A stretch of DNA of 64,000 bases, from contig CANFKE010000005.1 of NCBI GenBank assembly GCA_947447465.1, positions 1 through 64,000 of the forward strand, in the 5' to 3' direction. The translations under genes were made by a program, and so were the position numbers. The notes under the pieces are model-generated. The model saw only the letters and a list, made by a program, of their open reading frames with translations, was not told the DNA's origin and made no database searches. This stretch comes from Chitinophagaceae bacterium. Its GTDB lineage: Bacteria; Bacteroidota; Bacteroidia; Chitinophagales; Chitinophagaceae. Position 1 is the first letter of the stretch. Each line of letters opens with the position of its first letter. Shown piece by piece: positions 17,525 through 27,260 of the stretch.

Positions 17525-19501
17525 CTATAGCTCAACCCATGCGCCATGCTCCTTCAGCAGGTTAATGAGTTCATCAACGGCAACTTCACTTGGCACGTTC
17601 TTCTTCATCACGTCCTTGCTTTTGTAAAGAGTTATCTTGCCCGGTCCGCTTCCCACATAGCCAAAGTCGGCATCAGCCATTTCGCCGGGACCATTTACTA
17701 TACAGCCCATGATCGCTATCTTCACTCCCTTCAGGTGATTGGTAGCGGCGCGTATCTTAGCAGTGGTCTCCTGCAGGTCGAACAAGGTGCGGCCACAACT
17801 CGGACAACTGATATACTCCGTTTTGCTGATGCGGGTACGGGTAGCTTGTAGTATAGAGAATGCCGTGTTGTTGAGGAACTGTTCGTTGCTCTTTACTTCA
17901 AGATAGGTGCGGCCATACATCTGTGTATTTTCAGGCTGCGCTTGGTGGTTGGCCAGCCATGTACCGTCGCCAAAGCCGTCCAATAATAAGCCACCTGCTT
18001 CAGTAGCAAAGTGTATCAGTTGCTCATCAACAGTTTTATCGAGGCTATCTACGCGCAATATTACAGGGTTGTTGATATTCAGACTCATCAATAGACTTAT
18101 GAAGCTGCGCACTGGCATAATTCCCTTTCCGCTATGGCTGGCGGCTACTACTACAGCATTATTATCCGCCTTCAGCAGGTCGAATAATTGTGCATCATAA
18201 CTATCAACATCAACAGCAATAAAGTGGATGGAATCCTTAGATGCCATGCCCTGCATAAATTCATGCTGTGTGAGTAGCGGATGATATTTCAGGGGGTCAG
18301 CAGAAGTGCTCCATGTATCACTGTCACAGATTACCTGCAGTGTGCCGGGTAATGCAAAGTCGATCTCGTTACTGCCTATATATATGTAGTCTGCGGCGCC
18401 ATCACCAATATTCCACTTATCAGATGCGGCATTGTACGTATAGCCAATAGATTCAAGGCTCCGGGTAGTAATGTCAATGCCACTCAGGTCTGCTACTACC
18501 ACAGGCACATGGCCGTTGCCGATATGCTGAACAGGGTTACTTTGTCTGCGGCTGTAAGAGAATGGATTGTAAGGAAGTATGATCTTGTTGTCGGGAACGA
18601 TGATACTCTGCTCGCGATCATTGTAGCGCTTTACGATGTCCTTACAAACAGGTATTTCAAATTCAGGATCTTCTGTAAGAGATACTCGTATAGTGTCTCC
18701 AATGCCATCTTCCAGCAGAGTACAGATACCTATGGCGCTTTTAATACGGCCATCTTCACCATCGCCGGCTTCTGTAACTCCCAGATGTAACGGGTAGCAT
18801 TCTCCAAATTCTTCGTCCATTTTCTGAACCAGTAAACGGTATGCCTGCACCATTACCTGAGGGTTGCTGCTCTTCATACTCAGTATGATCTGGTGGTAGC
18901 TCTCGTCTCTGGCAATGCGCAGAAACTCCATAGCGCTCTCTACCATGCCTATTGGCGAGTCTCCATAGCGGCTCATTATTCGGTCGCTAAGTGAGCCGTG
19001 GTTGGTGCCTATGCGCATTGCAGTGCCATGTTCCTTACAAATCTTTACCAGCGGAGTAAATCGCTTGCGGATATGGTCTATTTCCTCAGCATATTCTGCA
19101 TCGGTATATTCTATAAAGTCGAATTTCTTTTTGTCAACATAGTTGCCCGGGTTCACACGTACCTTCTCTACGATGCGTGCTGCAATTTCAGCTGCATTAG
19201 GTGTGAAGTGAATATCTGCTATCAGCGGTGTATCATAACCTCTGGCGCGCAGCTCATTCTTTATATTGCGCAGGTTTTCCGCTTCGTTCTTACTTGGGGC
19301 GGTTATGCGCACCAACTCAGCACCGGCTTCTATACAACGTATGGTCTGTGCCACTGTAGCGGCAGTGTCCATAGTGTCTGTAGTGGTCATGGTCTGTATG
19401 CGGATAGGGTTGTTATTACCCAATGATAATCCGCCTATTTTCACCTCGCGGGTTGGCAGTCTCTTATAATCTGTAAGTGATACACAATACTGTTGCAGCA
19501 T
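17525..19501 (-). CDS. ispG: 4-hydroxy-3-methylbut-2-en-1-yl diphosphate synthase, long form
   Basis: IspG (GcpE) converts MEcPP to HMBPP in the non-mevalonate isoprenoid pathway using a [4Fe-4S] cluster. At 658 aa it is the long form found in Bacteroidota, Chlamydia and plants, with an extra domain (about residues 290-550) between the TIM barrel and the cluster domain. Cluster ligands lie in SCPSCGRTLFD and IMGCIVNGPGE near the C terminus. The ATG at 19501 is preferred to the TTG at 19510, which overlaps a perfect TAACTTTG element (19508-19515). A strong terminator follows. Confidence 0.95.
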   Translation of the reverse strand: MLQQYCVSLTDYKRLPTREVKIGGLSLGNNNPIRIQTMTTTDTMDTAATVAQTIRCIEAGAELVRITAPSKNEAENLRNIKNELRARGYDTPLIADIHFTPNAAEIAARIVEKVRVNPGNYVDKKKFDFIEYTDAEYAEEIDHIRKRFTPLVKICKEHGTAMRIGTNHGSLSDRIMSRYGDSPIGMVESAMEFLRIARDESYHQIILSMKSSNPQVMVQAYRLLVQKMDEEFGECYPLHLGVTEAGDGEDGRIKSAIGICTLLEDGIGDTIRVSLTEDPEFEIPVCKDIVKRYNDREQSIIVPDNKIILPYNPFSYSRRQSNPVQHIGNGHVPVVVADLSGIDITTRSLESIGYTYNAASDKWNIGDGAADYIYIGSNEIDFALPGTLQVICDSDTWSTSADPLKYHPLLTQHEFMQGMASKDSIHFIAVDVDSYDAQLFDLLKADNNAVVVAASHSGKGIMPVRSFISLLMSLNINNPVILRVDSLDKTVDEQLIHFATEAGGLLLDGFGDGTWLANHQAQPENTQMYGRTYLEVKSNEQFLNNTAFSILQATRTRISKTEYISCPSCGRTLFDLQETTAKIRAATNHLKGVKIAIMGCIVNGPGEMADADFGYVGSGPGKITLYKSKDVMKKNVPSEVAVDELINLLKEHGAWVEL

Positions 19502-19507
19502 AGAGGT

Positions 19508-19515
19508 CAAAGTTA
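19508..19515 (-). promoter_or_regulatory. -7 element TAACTTTG six bases before ispG ATG
   Basis: A perfect TAnnTTTG on the minus strand with six bases to the ATG at 19501, the same geometry as at the flippase gene. It predicts a nearly leaderless transcript. Confidence 0.6.
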
Positions 19516-20024
19516 ATTGAAATGTATTTGTATTTGTCTGAATCAGAATCTCCCTGATTTAAGAATTAACAGAATTATCTGTTTCACTACATATTTGTAT
19601 TATGTATGTTGTTTTTCCATCAGTTTGCTGGTTTAGTTGGGGGTGTAATAACATAATAGAATTGGAACAATTTTGCCGGATTTAGGGTATTCACCCTCTC
19701 GATCAATTCATTTCGGTTTCTTAAGTTCTATTGAGTTCTTAAATCATACCGTAAAATATCAATGTGTAATTCAAATTAGTTAGTGAGTACTTACTATTTA
19801 ATTTAAGATCGATTTTATTGAAAATAGCTGATGTTCATAAATTTGAATGTAGTTAATTGATAATTTTAAATTGTTGAAAATCAACTAAATAAACTCATTT
19901 TTTATGAAATGACATATTTGCATTTATTTCTATAATTCTCATAATATGAATAAATATGTTACGCTCATTTTGTTATTGATGTTTAAAATCATAGTTATTA
20001 ATACCAGTTTACAAGTTAAAGTAT
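19516..20024. other. 510-bp AT-rich divergent intergenic region
   Basis: Between ispG and pckA. It is strongly AT-rich with no gene I can support on either strand. Apart from the promoters at its two ends I see no repeat or hairpin worth naming. Its length upstream of pckA leaves room for regulator binding. Confidence 0.5.
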
Positions 20025-20032
20025 TATTTTTG
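20025..20032 (+). promoter_or_regulatory. -7 element TATTTTTG upstream of pckA
   Basis: A full TAnnTTTG match 33 bases before the pckA ATG. An A-rich AAAAAAGAAAA stretch precedes the start codon and could aid ribosome binding. Confidence 0.6.
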
Positions 20033-20065
20033 CACCCTGTTTTATACTCTTAAAAAAGAAAATTT

Positions 20066-21679
20066 ATGCAGGAATTTGGTACTAAGAACCAATCGTTCAG
20101 CTTATCTGAGCTGGGCCTTAATGTAGGAGTGGCGCATTGGAATCTCTCTCCGGAGGAATTAGTGAGTAAGACTCTTGAACTGGGTCAGGGTGTGCTTAAC
20201 GATACTGGTGCACTGTGCGCGAACACAGGTAAGTTTACCGGCCGTTCTCCTAAAGACAAGTTTACTGTTAAGGATGCGATCACGCAGGACAGCGTTGATT
20301 GGGGTGATGTGAACATTCCTTTCTCTCCTGAAGCTTTCGACAAATTGTACGATAAGGTAACTGCTTATATGAGCGGTAAGGAAGTTTGGGTACGTGATGC
20401 TTATGCATGCGCTGATCCTAAATATCGTCTGAACATCCGTGTAGTTAACGAAACTCCATGGGCAAACTTGTTCTGTAACGACCTTTTCCTGCGTCCTACA
20501 GCTGCTGAGATAGCTACACAGAACCATGACTGGCTGATCATACAGGCTCCTGGTTTCCAGGCTGATTCTGCTGTTGACGGTACACGTCAGGCCAACTTTA
20601 CTATCGTTAACTTCACCCGCAAGGTGATTCTGATAGGCGGCAGCGCTTATACAGGCGAAATGAAGAAGGGTATATTTGGTGTGTTGAACTTTGTATTGCC
20701 ACATGATCATAAGGTATTGTCTATGCACTGCTCTGCCAATGAAGGTAAGGATGGTGATGTAGCTTTGTTCTTTGGTTTGAGCGGTACAGGTAAGACTACC
20801 TTGAGTGCTGATGCAAGCCGTTCACTGATCGGTGATGATGAGCACGGATGGGCTGATAACAGCGTATTCAACTTTGAGGGTGGTTGCTATGCAAAGTGTA
20901 TTGACCTGAGTGCTGAAAAAGAGCCGGAGATCTTCGGTGCTATCAAGCCGGGTGCTTTGCTTGAGAACATCAAGTTCGTTCCGGGTACTAACACTGTAGA
21001 TTATGCAGATTCAAGCATTACAGAAAATACACGTGCTGCATATCCGATCGATTTCATTCCTAATGCTAAGGAGCCATCTTACGGCGGACAGCCTAAGAAT
21101 GTGTTCTTCCTTACCTGCGATGCATTCGGTATCCTTCCTCCTATCAGTAAGCTGACTAAGGCACAGGCTATGTACCACTTCATCAGCGGTTATACTGCTA
21201 AGGTTGCGGGTACTGAAGTTGGTGTTACAGAACCACAGACTACATTCTCTGCTTGCTTTGGTCGTGTATTCCTTCCTTTGCACCCTGCTAAATACGCAGA
21301 ATTGCTGGGTAAGAAGCTGGATGATGACAAAAATGTTAACGTTTGGCTGATCAACACAGGTTGGAGCGGCGGCGCATATGGCACTGGTAGCCGTATGAAG
21401 CTGAGCTACACTCGCGCTATGATCAACGCAGCAATGAAAGGCGAATTGAACAATGTAGAATACACTCCGCACCCTGTATTTGGTGTGCTGATGCCAACTA
21501 CTGTTCCTAACGTTCCTTCTGAGATCCTGATCCCACGTAATACTTGGGCAGACAAGGAAGCTTACGATAAGAAGGCTAATGAACTGGCAGGCCTGTTCGT
21601 TAAGAACTTCGAAAAGTATGCTGAAAAGTCAAGCGAAGAGATCCGTTCTGCTGCACCAAAGGTGATGATCGGTGCTTAA
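20066..21679 (+). CDS. pckA: phosphoenolpyruvate carboxykinase (ATP)
   Basis: A 537-aa ATP-dependent PEPCK that interconverts oxaloacetate and PEP (plus CO2), for gluconeogenesis or anaplerosis. The kinase P-loop GLSGTGKTT is at residues 237-245. The GRSPKDKF substrate-binding segment (59-66) and ENTRAAYPI are conserved. Codon choice is visibly more biased than in the neighbours (GCT, GTT and AAC favoured), as expected for a highly expressed gene. It is monocistronic, with its own promoter and a GC-rich terminator at 21708-21734. Confidence 0.97.
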   Translation: MQEFGTKNQSFSLSELGLNVGVAHWNLSPEELVSKTLELGQGVLNDTGALCANTGKFTGRSPKDKFTVKDAITQDSVDWGDVNIPFSPEAFDKLYDKVTAYMSGKEVWVRDAYACADPKYRLNIRVVNETPWANLFCNDLFLRPTAAEIATQNHDWLIIQAPGFQADSAVDGTRQANFTIVNFTRKVILIGGSAYTGEMKKGIFGVLNFVLPHDHKVLSMHCSANEGKDGDVALFFGLSGTGKTTLSADASRSLIGDDEHGWADNSVFNFEGGCYAKCIDLSAEKEPEIFGAIKPGALLENIKFVPGTNTVDYADSSITENTRAAYPIDFIPNAKEPSYGGQPKNVFFLTCDAFGILPPISKLTKAQAMYHFISGYTAKVAGTEVGVTEPQTTFSACFGRVFLPLHPAKYAELLGKKLDDDKNVNVWLINTGWSGGAYGTGSRMKLSYTRAMINAAMKGELNNVEYTPHPVFGVLMPTTVPNVPSEILIPRNTWADKEAYDKKANELAGLFVKNFEKYAEKSSEEIRSAAPKVMIGA

Positions 21680-21707
21680 TTAAGTAATAGTAAATATCAA
21701 TATATAC

Positions 21708-21734
21708 ACAGCCGCCCTTATCTGGGGCGGCTGT
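21708..21734 (+). terminator. pckA intrinsic terminator
   Basis: ACAGCCGCCC (21708-21717) pairs with GGGCGGCTGT (21725-21734), followed by TGTGTTTTATT, 28 bases after the pckA stop. Confidence 0.88.
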
Positions 21735-22034
21735 TGTGTTTTATTGCTGAAAACATTGTCAATTTATTACCATACAGTCAAAGCCGAGGAACTAACATGA
21801 CCAATTAAAGCTTTGAATATTAATTTTAAACATTAAACCCCAATGAACTCATTATTCTTCAAAAAAAGTAATATTTAAACAAACCTTTTGCATGTTATAA
21901 TATGTCTAACTTATTGAGCATAGGTCCCGAAAGTAAAAGTCATACGTAAAACCGTATTATAATCGGTTTTTGGGGATATTTTGGATAAGGTTTTCTATCT
22001 TGCGCCTCAATTTAGAAATATAATAAAACTACGA
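21735..22034. other. 300-bp AT-rich gap before methyltransferase
   Basis: No gene is seen. An in-frame TTG at 21981 could lengthen the following methyltransferase by 18 residues. GGATATTTTGG and TATCTTGC are only partial -7 matches, so no promoter is called. Confidence 0.4.
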
Positions 22035-22781
22035 ATGTCTAAAAGCAGGGCCTTTAAACTCGAAATAATTAAGTTCAGTAAAGATTTTTTATTGGCAACG
22101 CGTTTGTTGCAGGTATTTGCGCCATTCAATAAGCTCTTCTTTTTTCTGTACAATTTCAACCAGCTTACCGCCTGGGTACATAAAAATAAGAAGGAAAAAT
22201 ACCTGATGAATGATTTTTACCGTTCTAAAAGGAATTATGATGACAGGCTGAAGAGTTTTGAAGCGATATCAAAACACTATGGCATGGAAGAAGCACCTAT
22301 AGCATATCTGGAGTTTGGAGTAGCCGCAGGCTATTCGTTCAGATGGTGGATGGCGCAATGTAAAAATGCCAATGCCGGTTTTTATGGTTTTGACACTTTT
22401 GAAGGGCTACCAGAAAAATGGGGCATGTTTGCCAAGGGCGATATGAGTTATGGCATACCGGTTTTGGAAGACAAAAGGGCCCATTTTTATAAGGGTTATT
22501 TTCAGGATACGTTGAATGACTTTCTATTTGCTGAAGGCAATGGACTGAGGGGAAGAAGGAAGATCATTCATTTGGATGCGGACCTGTTCAGTGCAACCAT
22601 TTTTGCTCTGAGTCAGCTATATCCATATCTTGAAAAAGGAGATATTATTATGTTTGATGAATTTAGTGTATATGATCATGAATTTATGGCTTTCAACATC
22701 TTTACTGAATCATTTTATGTGAATTTAAAACCAATTTCGGCTCAAAATAATTTTTATCACGCAGCATTTGAAGTGGTATAA
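22035..22781 (+). CDS. class I SAM-dependent methyltransferase, TylF/macrocin-O-methyltransferase-like
   Basis: A 248-aa protein from the ATG at 22035 (266 aa from the TTG at 21981). The SAM-binding motif I is AYLEFGVAAGYSFRWW. A later IIHLDADLFSAT block and the DIIMFDEF strand match TylF-like O-methyltransferases, which use metal and act on sugars or small natural products. A basic, hydrophobic N terminus (about 60 residues) precedes the core. It ends about 40 bases before a large T9SS-secreted protein in the same direction. A role in modifying cell-surface glycans is a guess from family habits. Confidence 0.78.
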   Translation: MSKSRAFKLEIIKFSKDFLLATRLLQVFAPFNKLFFFLYNFNQLTAWVHKNKKEKYLMNDFYRSKRNYDDRLKSFEAISKHYGMEEAPIAYLEFGVAAGYSFRWWMAQCKNANAGFYGFDTFEGLPEKWGMFAKGDMSYGIPVLEDKRAHFYKGYFQDTLNDFLFAEGNGLRGRRKIIHLDADLFSATIFALSQLYPYLEKGDIIMFDEFSVYDHEFMAFNIFTESFYVNLKPISAQNNFYHAAFEVV

Positions 22782-22820
22782 TATATTATGTATATTTACC
22801 TGAAAATACCAAAGTTCCCT

Positions 22821-25800
22821 ATGAAGAGACTTCTATTTTTATTCGTATTTTTTATTTCAGCATTAGCACATGTTACCTATGCTCAGACTCCGCTATGGGG
22901 TATTAGGATAGGTAGTACAACTAATGATGTCAGTTATACAACAAAGGTAGCCCCCAATGGTAATGTGGTCATAGCAGGTAAATTTACCGGTGTTATGGAC
23001 CTTGATCCGGGTGCAACTGTCGTAAATGTTACCAGTAACGGAGCGGAAGATATATTTGTAGCCTGTTATGCGCCCACCGGATTGTTCCTTTGGGGTGGTA
23101 GTATAGGCGGTGCTGACTATGATGCAGCAGAAAAACTGACCATTGATGCAGCTAATAATGTGATCATTTGCGGATACTATCGTGGTGCGAATGTAGATTT
23201 CAATCCCGGAGCAGGATCATTTACGCTTTCCGATGCCGGTCTTACAGGTTCTGCATCTACAAATGTAGATGGAGAGGGTTTCATAGCTAAGTTCTCTTCT
23301 TTAGGTGTTTTTCAATGGGCTAAAAGTTTAGGTGCAGAGACCGTTTATGACTGTACATTCAATGTAACTACCGATCCTCAGTTAAATGTTTATGCATGTG
23401 GCTACTTTACCGGTACAATGACAGTTTCTCCTACCATTACCTGGAATAGTACTACAACAGGTAAAGCTTACATCATCAAGTATGACGCAAGTGGTAACGT
23501 TGTTTGGGGAGATGTTTTCGGTCTGCCGGGCTATGCTTCAGACTATTGTGTTCCTACAAGTCTGGTAGTAAAAGGTGGTGTTATTTATAACTGTGGTGTA
23601 TTGCAGGGTACAGCCGATCTGGACCCGGGTCCGGGTGTAGCAAACTTCACAGCAGTAGGTCTATATGATGGTTATCTTGCGAAATTTGATACTGCCGGTC
23701 ATTACATCAACGCTGTAGCCATTTCAGGTACAGGTGGTATGGATCAGGGAAATGTTGTGATAACAGGTCCGCTCAACAGTATTTATATAAGTGGCTTTAC
23801 CAATAGTCCATCACTTACTTTCAATAGTGCTACTGCAGCAAGCGGTAATGTAGTAAACCCAACCGGTGGTGGTTCGAATGACTTCTATATTGCCAGGTAT
23901 GATACTAACCTAAATTATGTATGGGGACAGATCACAGGTGGTACAGGAGCAGATGCTTGTACCGATCTGGGTATCAGCAACAACTATCTATATGCAACAG
24001 GTTATTTCAACAGTACGGTTGACTTCAATCCCGGTGCCGGAACCTTCAGTCAGACCAGCGCCGGTGGAGATGATATCTTTGTTGCTAAGTATGACCTTAA
24101 TGACAATTTCGTTTGCGCTTTCAAAGTAGGTGGTACAGGATTGGACGATGGTAATGCTATGGCGTTCAGCCCCGCGGGAGATATGTATCTGACAGGTGCA
24201 TTCTCAGGACTTACAGTTGACTTTGATCCGGGAGCATCACTTTATACTCAAACCAGCGCCGGTGGATCTGATATATTCCTGATGAAGTATAGCTATACAG
24301 ACGCAACTGTATCAGGTTATATCATAGGCGATACTATCTGCCCGAGCCAACAGGCATATATTACCTTACATATCAATGCTGGTGGTCCGGCAGGCCCATA
24401 CACACTTACTTTGAGTGATGGAACAACTGCTACCACTTATACAGGAGTAATGCCGAATGTTCCATTCGCACTTACGCCCTCACCTTTAGTGAACACAACA
24501 TATTCGGTATATGCTATTTCTTATACTGGTTCAAATGTTTGTTCACCACTTCTTGCATCAGCATTCGGAACAGCAAAAGTAATTACAAGCAATACAACGA
24601 CAACCATTACAGCCACCCCTACGGGATGCAATACGGTAACGTTTGTTGCAGGTACTTCAGATTCTTCTTATACGTGGTCATTCGGAGACGGAGGTACATC
24701 TACTAACAATTTCTCTCCTCATATATATGCAGATACCGGTACTTACACCGTTATTCTCAATGTAGCAGACACAACAGGTTGTTTTGCCTCAGATACATTG
24801 CTATACACTGTCAGTCTTCCTCCTGTAGTGGACTTGGGTAATGATACTGTGTTCTGCTTTGGTAATACAACAACACTTCAGTCATCTATAGTTTATCCAA
24901 CAGGAACAGTTTATCAATGGAGTACGGGTAGTGGCGCCTCATCTATATCAGTAGGTGCGACCGGTGTTTACTGGTTGAAGGTTACCCGTAATGCCTGCAG
25001 CACCACAGATACGATACATGTGTTCGTAAATCCATTACCTGTCGTCAATCTGGGAAATGATACGGTATTCTGTATAGGACAGACAGTCACGCTTTCATCT
25101 CCGCAACCCGTAGGTAACACTTACATATGGAGCGATGGATCTACAGGCAGTACACTTGCAGTTTCCGCTTCTGGTACCTACTGGTTGAGAGTAAATGTAA
25201 GCACCGGCTGCACGGCCATCGATTCTATACATATTACTACATCTCCGGCTCCATATGTAAATATGGGACCTGATACTACAAGTTGTCAGGGTGGCGCAGT
25301 ATTGCTTCAGGCAGGTGGTACTTATACAGCGCCTGTTTATCAATGGAACACCGGTGCTACCACACCTAGTATTATTGCTGCTATCAGCGGTACCTACTGG
25401 CTTGATGTAAAGGATGCGGGCTGTACTACAAGAGATTCTATTTTGGTGGTCATCCGCTATGATACATTGCGTCTGGAAAACAGAGATACTGCAATTTGTA
25501 AAGGTCAGGTGCTGCAAACATTTGGAGGTGCTAATCCGGCTGCAACAATCCAGTGGGTTCCAACTTCAGGTGTCGGAGCATCTACATTTGTCAATACTAC
25601 AATCATACCTGACACTTCAGCAATGTATTACCTGACGGTAAACTTGCCGGGTTGTCCTACATTGGTAGATTCATTCTTCCTGGATGTACAGCCTGTGCCA
25701 CAAGTATGGAATGGAGGGAACAGGGTGATCTGTGCCCATGATACGGTACATCTGAGGCCGCATGTGCTGCCAACCTGGTATAATAATTACTCCTATAGTT

Positions 25801-26675
25801 GGACTCCTGTAACTAACCTTGACCAGAGTACTACAGCATCTGTTGTATTTACTCCGGGAAGTTCTTCGACCTATACGATCACCGTTACAACACCTGCAGG
25901 ATGTACCGGTGTTGACTCAGTGAAAATACTGGTAAGACCGGGTGATTTCGGAACGATCACCGGTGATCAGAATATGTGTCCGGGAGACTCTGTGCTCATG
26001 GGCGCAGGCGGAGGTGTGTCCTATCAATGGTACCCTACCATGAATGTCAGCGATCCTCATTCACCAACACCTTGGGCATACCCTGTTGCTGATGAAGATT
26101 ATCATGTTATCGTGACCAGCATAGATGGTTGTACCGATACTGTGCTCATGCATATACATGTATTCCCTGCTGCACTGATCACCTTATCAGACAGTGTAAT
26201 TCTTTATCCTGGTGAATCATATCAGCTAAGCGCAGTAGGTAACTGTACCAGCTTCAATTGGTTCCCTCCTGAAGGATTGGATACATTCAACATTTCTAAT
26301 CCTGTCGCTGCACCTTCAGTAGATACCAGGTATATTGTTTTCGGTACAACAGAAAATGGATGTACTACTTCAGATACTATCGGTGTTTATCTGAGCAATG
26401 AGGCCATTGTAGCTATGCCAAATGCCTTTACTCCTGGCACTGGAGCCAATAATCTTCTCTATCCGATAAACAGAGGTTTGTCTAGTCTCAACTATTTCCG
26501 TGTCTTCGACAGATGGGGTAATATGGTGTTCGAAACTACCAAGCTCAACGATGGATGGGACGGTTCATACAAAGGTGTTCCTCAGATGTTCGGCGTTTAT
26601 ATGTATGACCTGCAGGGTGTTTCTCTCACCGGCAAGTTGATCAGCCGACATGGTAATGTCACGTTATTGCGATGA
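22821..26675 (+). CDS. large secreted propeller/PKD protein with T9SS type B sorting domain
   Basis: A 1284-aa protein from the ATG at 22821, which opens a clean signal peptide ending TYAQ (22788 would add 11 residues). About residues 25-490 hold repeated SBBP-type propeller motifs (DFNPGAG, QTSAGGDDIFVAKYD). Near 600-660 is a PKD domain (TWSFGDGG). Then come at least three Ig-like modules, each beginning like VNLGNDTVFCxG and carrying YQWSTG and GxYWLxV motifs. The C terminus (MPNAFTPGTG... ending GNVTLLR) is the gliding-motility-associated T9SS type B signal. It is probably a surface adhesin or filament protein. A methyltransferase precedes it. Confidence 0.9.
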   Translation: MKRLLFLFVFFISALAHVTYAQTPLWGIRIGSTTNDVSYTTKVAPNGNVVIAGKFTGVMDLDPGATVVNVTSNGAEDIFVACYAPTGLFLWGGSIGGADYDAAEKLTIDAANNVIICGYYRGANVDFNPGAGSFTLSDAGLTGSASTNVDGEGFIAKFSSLGVFQWAKSLGAETVYDCTFNVTTDPQLNVYACGYFTGTMTVSPTITWNSTTTGKAYIIKYDASGNVVWGDVFGLPGYASDYCVPTSLVVKGGVIYNCGVLQGTADLDPGPGVANFTAVGLYDGYLAKFDTAGHYINAVAISGTGGMDQGNVVITGPLNSIYISGFTNSPSLTFNSATAASGNVVNPTGGGSNDFYIARYDTNLNYVWGQITGGTGADACTDLGISNNYLYATGYFNSTVDFNPGAGTFSQTSAGGDDIFVAKYDLNDNFVCAFKVGGTGLDDGNAMAFSPAGDMYLTGAFSGLTVDFDPGASLYTQTSAGGSDIFLMKYSYTDATVSGYIIGDTICPSQQAYITLHINAGGPAGPYTLTLSDGTTATTYTGVMPNVPFALTPSPLVNTTYSVYAISYTGSNVCSPLLASAFGTAKVITSNTTTTITATPTGCNTVTFVAGTSDSSYTWSFGDGGTSTNNFSPHIYADTGTYTVILNVADTTGCFASDTLLYTVSLPPVVDLGNDTVFCFGNTTTLQSSIVYPTGTVYQWSTGSGASSISVGATGVYWLKVTRNACSTTDTIHVFVNPLPVVNLGNDTVFCIGQTVTLSSPQPVGNTYIWSDGSTGSTLAVSASGTYWLRVNVSTGCTAIDSIHITTSPAPYVNMGPDTTSCQGGAVLLQAGGTYTAPVYQWNTGATTPSIIAAISGTYWLDVKDAGCTTRDSILVVIRYDTLRLENRDTAICKGQVLQTFGGANPAATIQWVPTSGVGASTFVNTTIIPDTSAMYYLTVNLPGCPTLVDSFFLDVQPVPQVWNGGNRVICAHDTVHLRPHVLPTWYNNYSYSWTPVTNLDQSTTASVVFTPGSSSTYTITVTTPAGCTGVDSVKILVRPGDFGTITGDQNMCPGDSVLMGAGGGVSYQWYPTMNVSDPHSPTPWAYPVADEDYHVIVTSIDGCTDTVLMHIHVFPAALITLSDSVILYPGESYQLSAVGNCTSFNWFPPEGLDTFNISNPVAAPSVDTRYIVFGTTENGCTTSDTIGVYLSNEAIVAMPNAFTPGTGANNLLYPINRGLSSLNYFRVFDRWGNMVFETTKLNDGWDGSYKGVPQMFGVYMYDLQGVSLTGKLISRHGNVTLLR

Positions 26676-26740
26676 TGTAGCTTTAAGTGATGATTAATTT
26701 CCGTTATAATAGTTATCTTAGCATACTTGACGGAAATATT

Positions 26741-27148
26741 ATGAACAAAATTTATCTTTTTATTTTGTGCTGCTGCTGCATAAGTGTAGCCAAGGGCCAG
26801 GGAACTGTATATTCTGAACGGGACTATGCCCGAAAGCCTGTATGGATAGAAATGATAAAAGACACTACTGTCAATTTTTTTGAAGCTGAAAAGGCATTCA
26901 AGACCTATTTCCGTAACCACGACAAGCCCGAGGGTGAGCAGGAGGATATAGGCGAACACGAAAAGCGGGAAAAGAATCCATCAAAACGGGAACGCCGGGA
27001 AATGCAGCGCGAGAACCATATGCGTATGGATGTAAAGCGTTATGAATACTGGCATGACAGAATGCTGCCCTATGTGCAGCCGGACGGGCATATTCTTACC
27101 CCTACAGAAAGACTGAAGATATGGAAAGACAATAGTCGGAAGTCGTAA
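26741..27148 (+). CDS. small exported charged protein, hypothetical
   Basis: 135 aa from the ATG at 26741. It has a signal peptide with an unusual run of four cysteines (residues 9-12), then a mature part rich in Glu, Lys and Arg with the motif RKPVWIEMIKDTTVNFFEAEKAF. No known domain is recognised. It sits about 110 bases before the BNR-propeller protein in the same direction, so a partnership with that secreted protein is plausible but unproven. Starting at 26687 would place 18 residues before the signal peptide and is disfavoured. Confidence 0.7.
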   Translation: MNKIYLFILCCCCISVAKGQGTVYSERDYARKPVWIEMIKDTTVNFFEAEKAFKTYFRNHDKPEGEQEDIGEHEKREKNPSKRERREMQRENHMRMDVKRYEYWHDRMLPYVQPDGHILTPTERLKIWKDNSRKS

Positions 27149-27260
27149 ACAATAGTTGTATCCTTATTGCTCCAGACAGATAGTTGTCAGTATTTGATCC
27201 GGTGCATTTCTACTTCTTTCAGATCGTTAATTGCTTCTCTCAGCAATAAAAAATATTCAG

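Noticed and set aside
20159..20728. 189-codon antisense frame in pckA
   Set aside because: Caused by the strong codon bias of pckA on the other strand.
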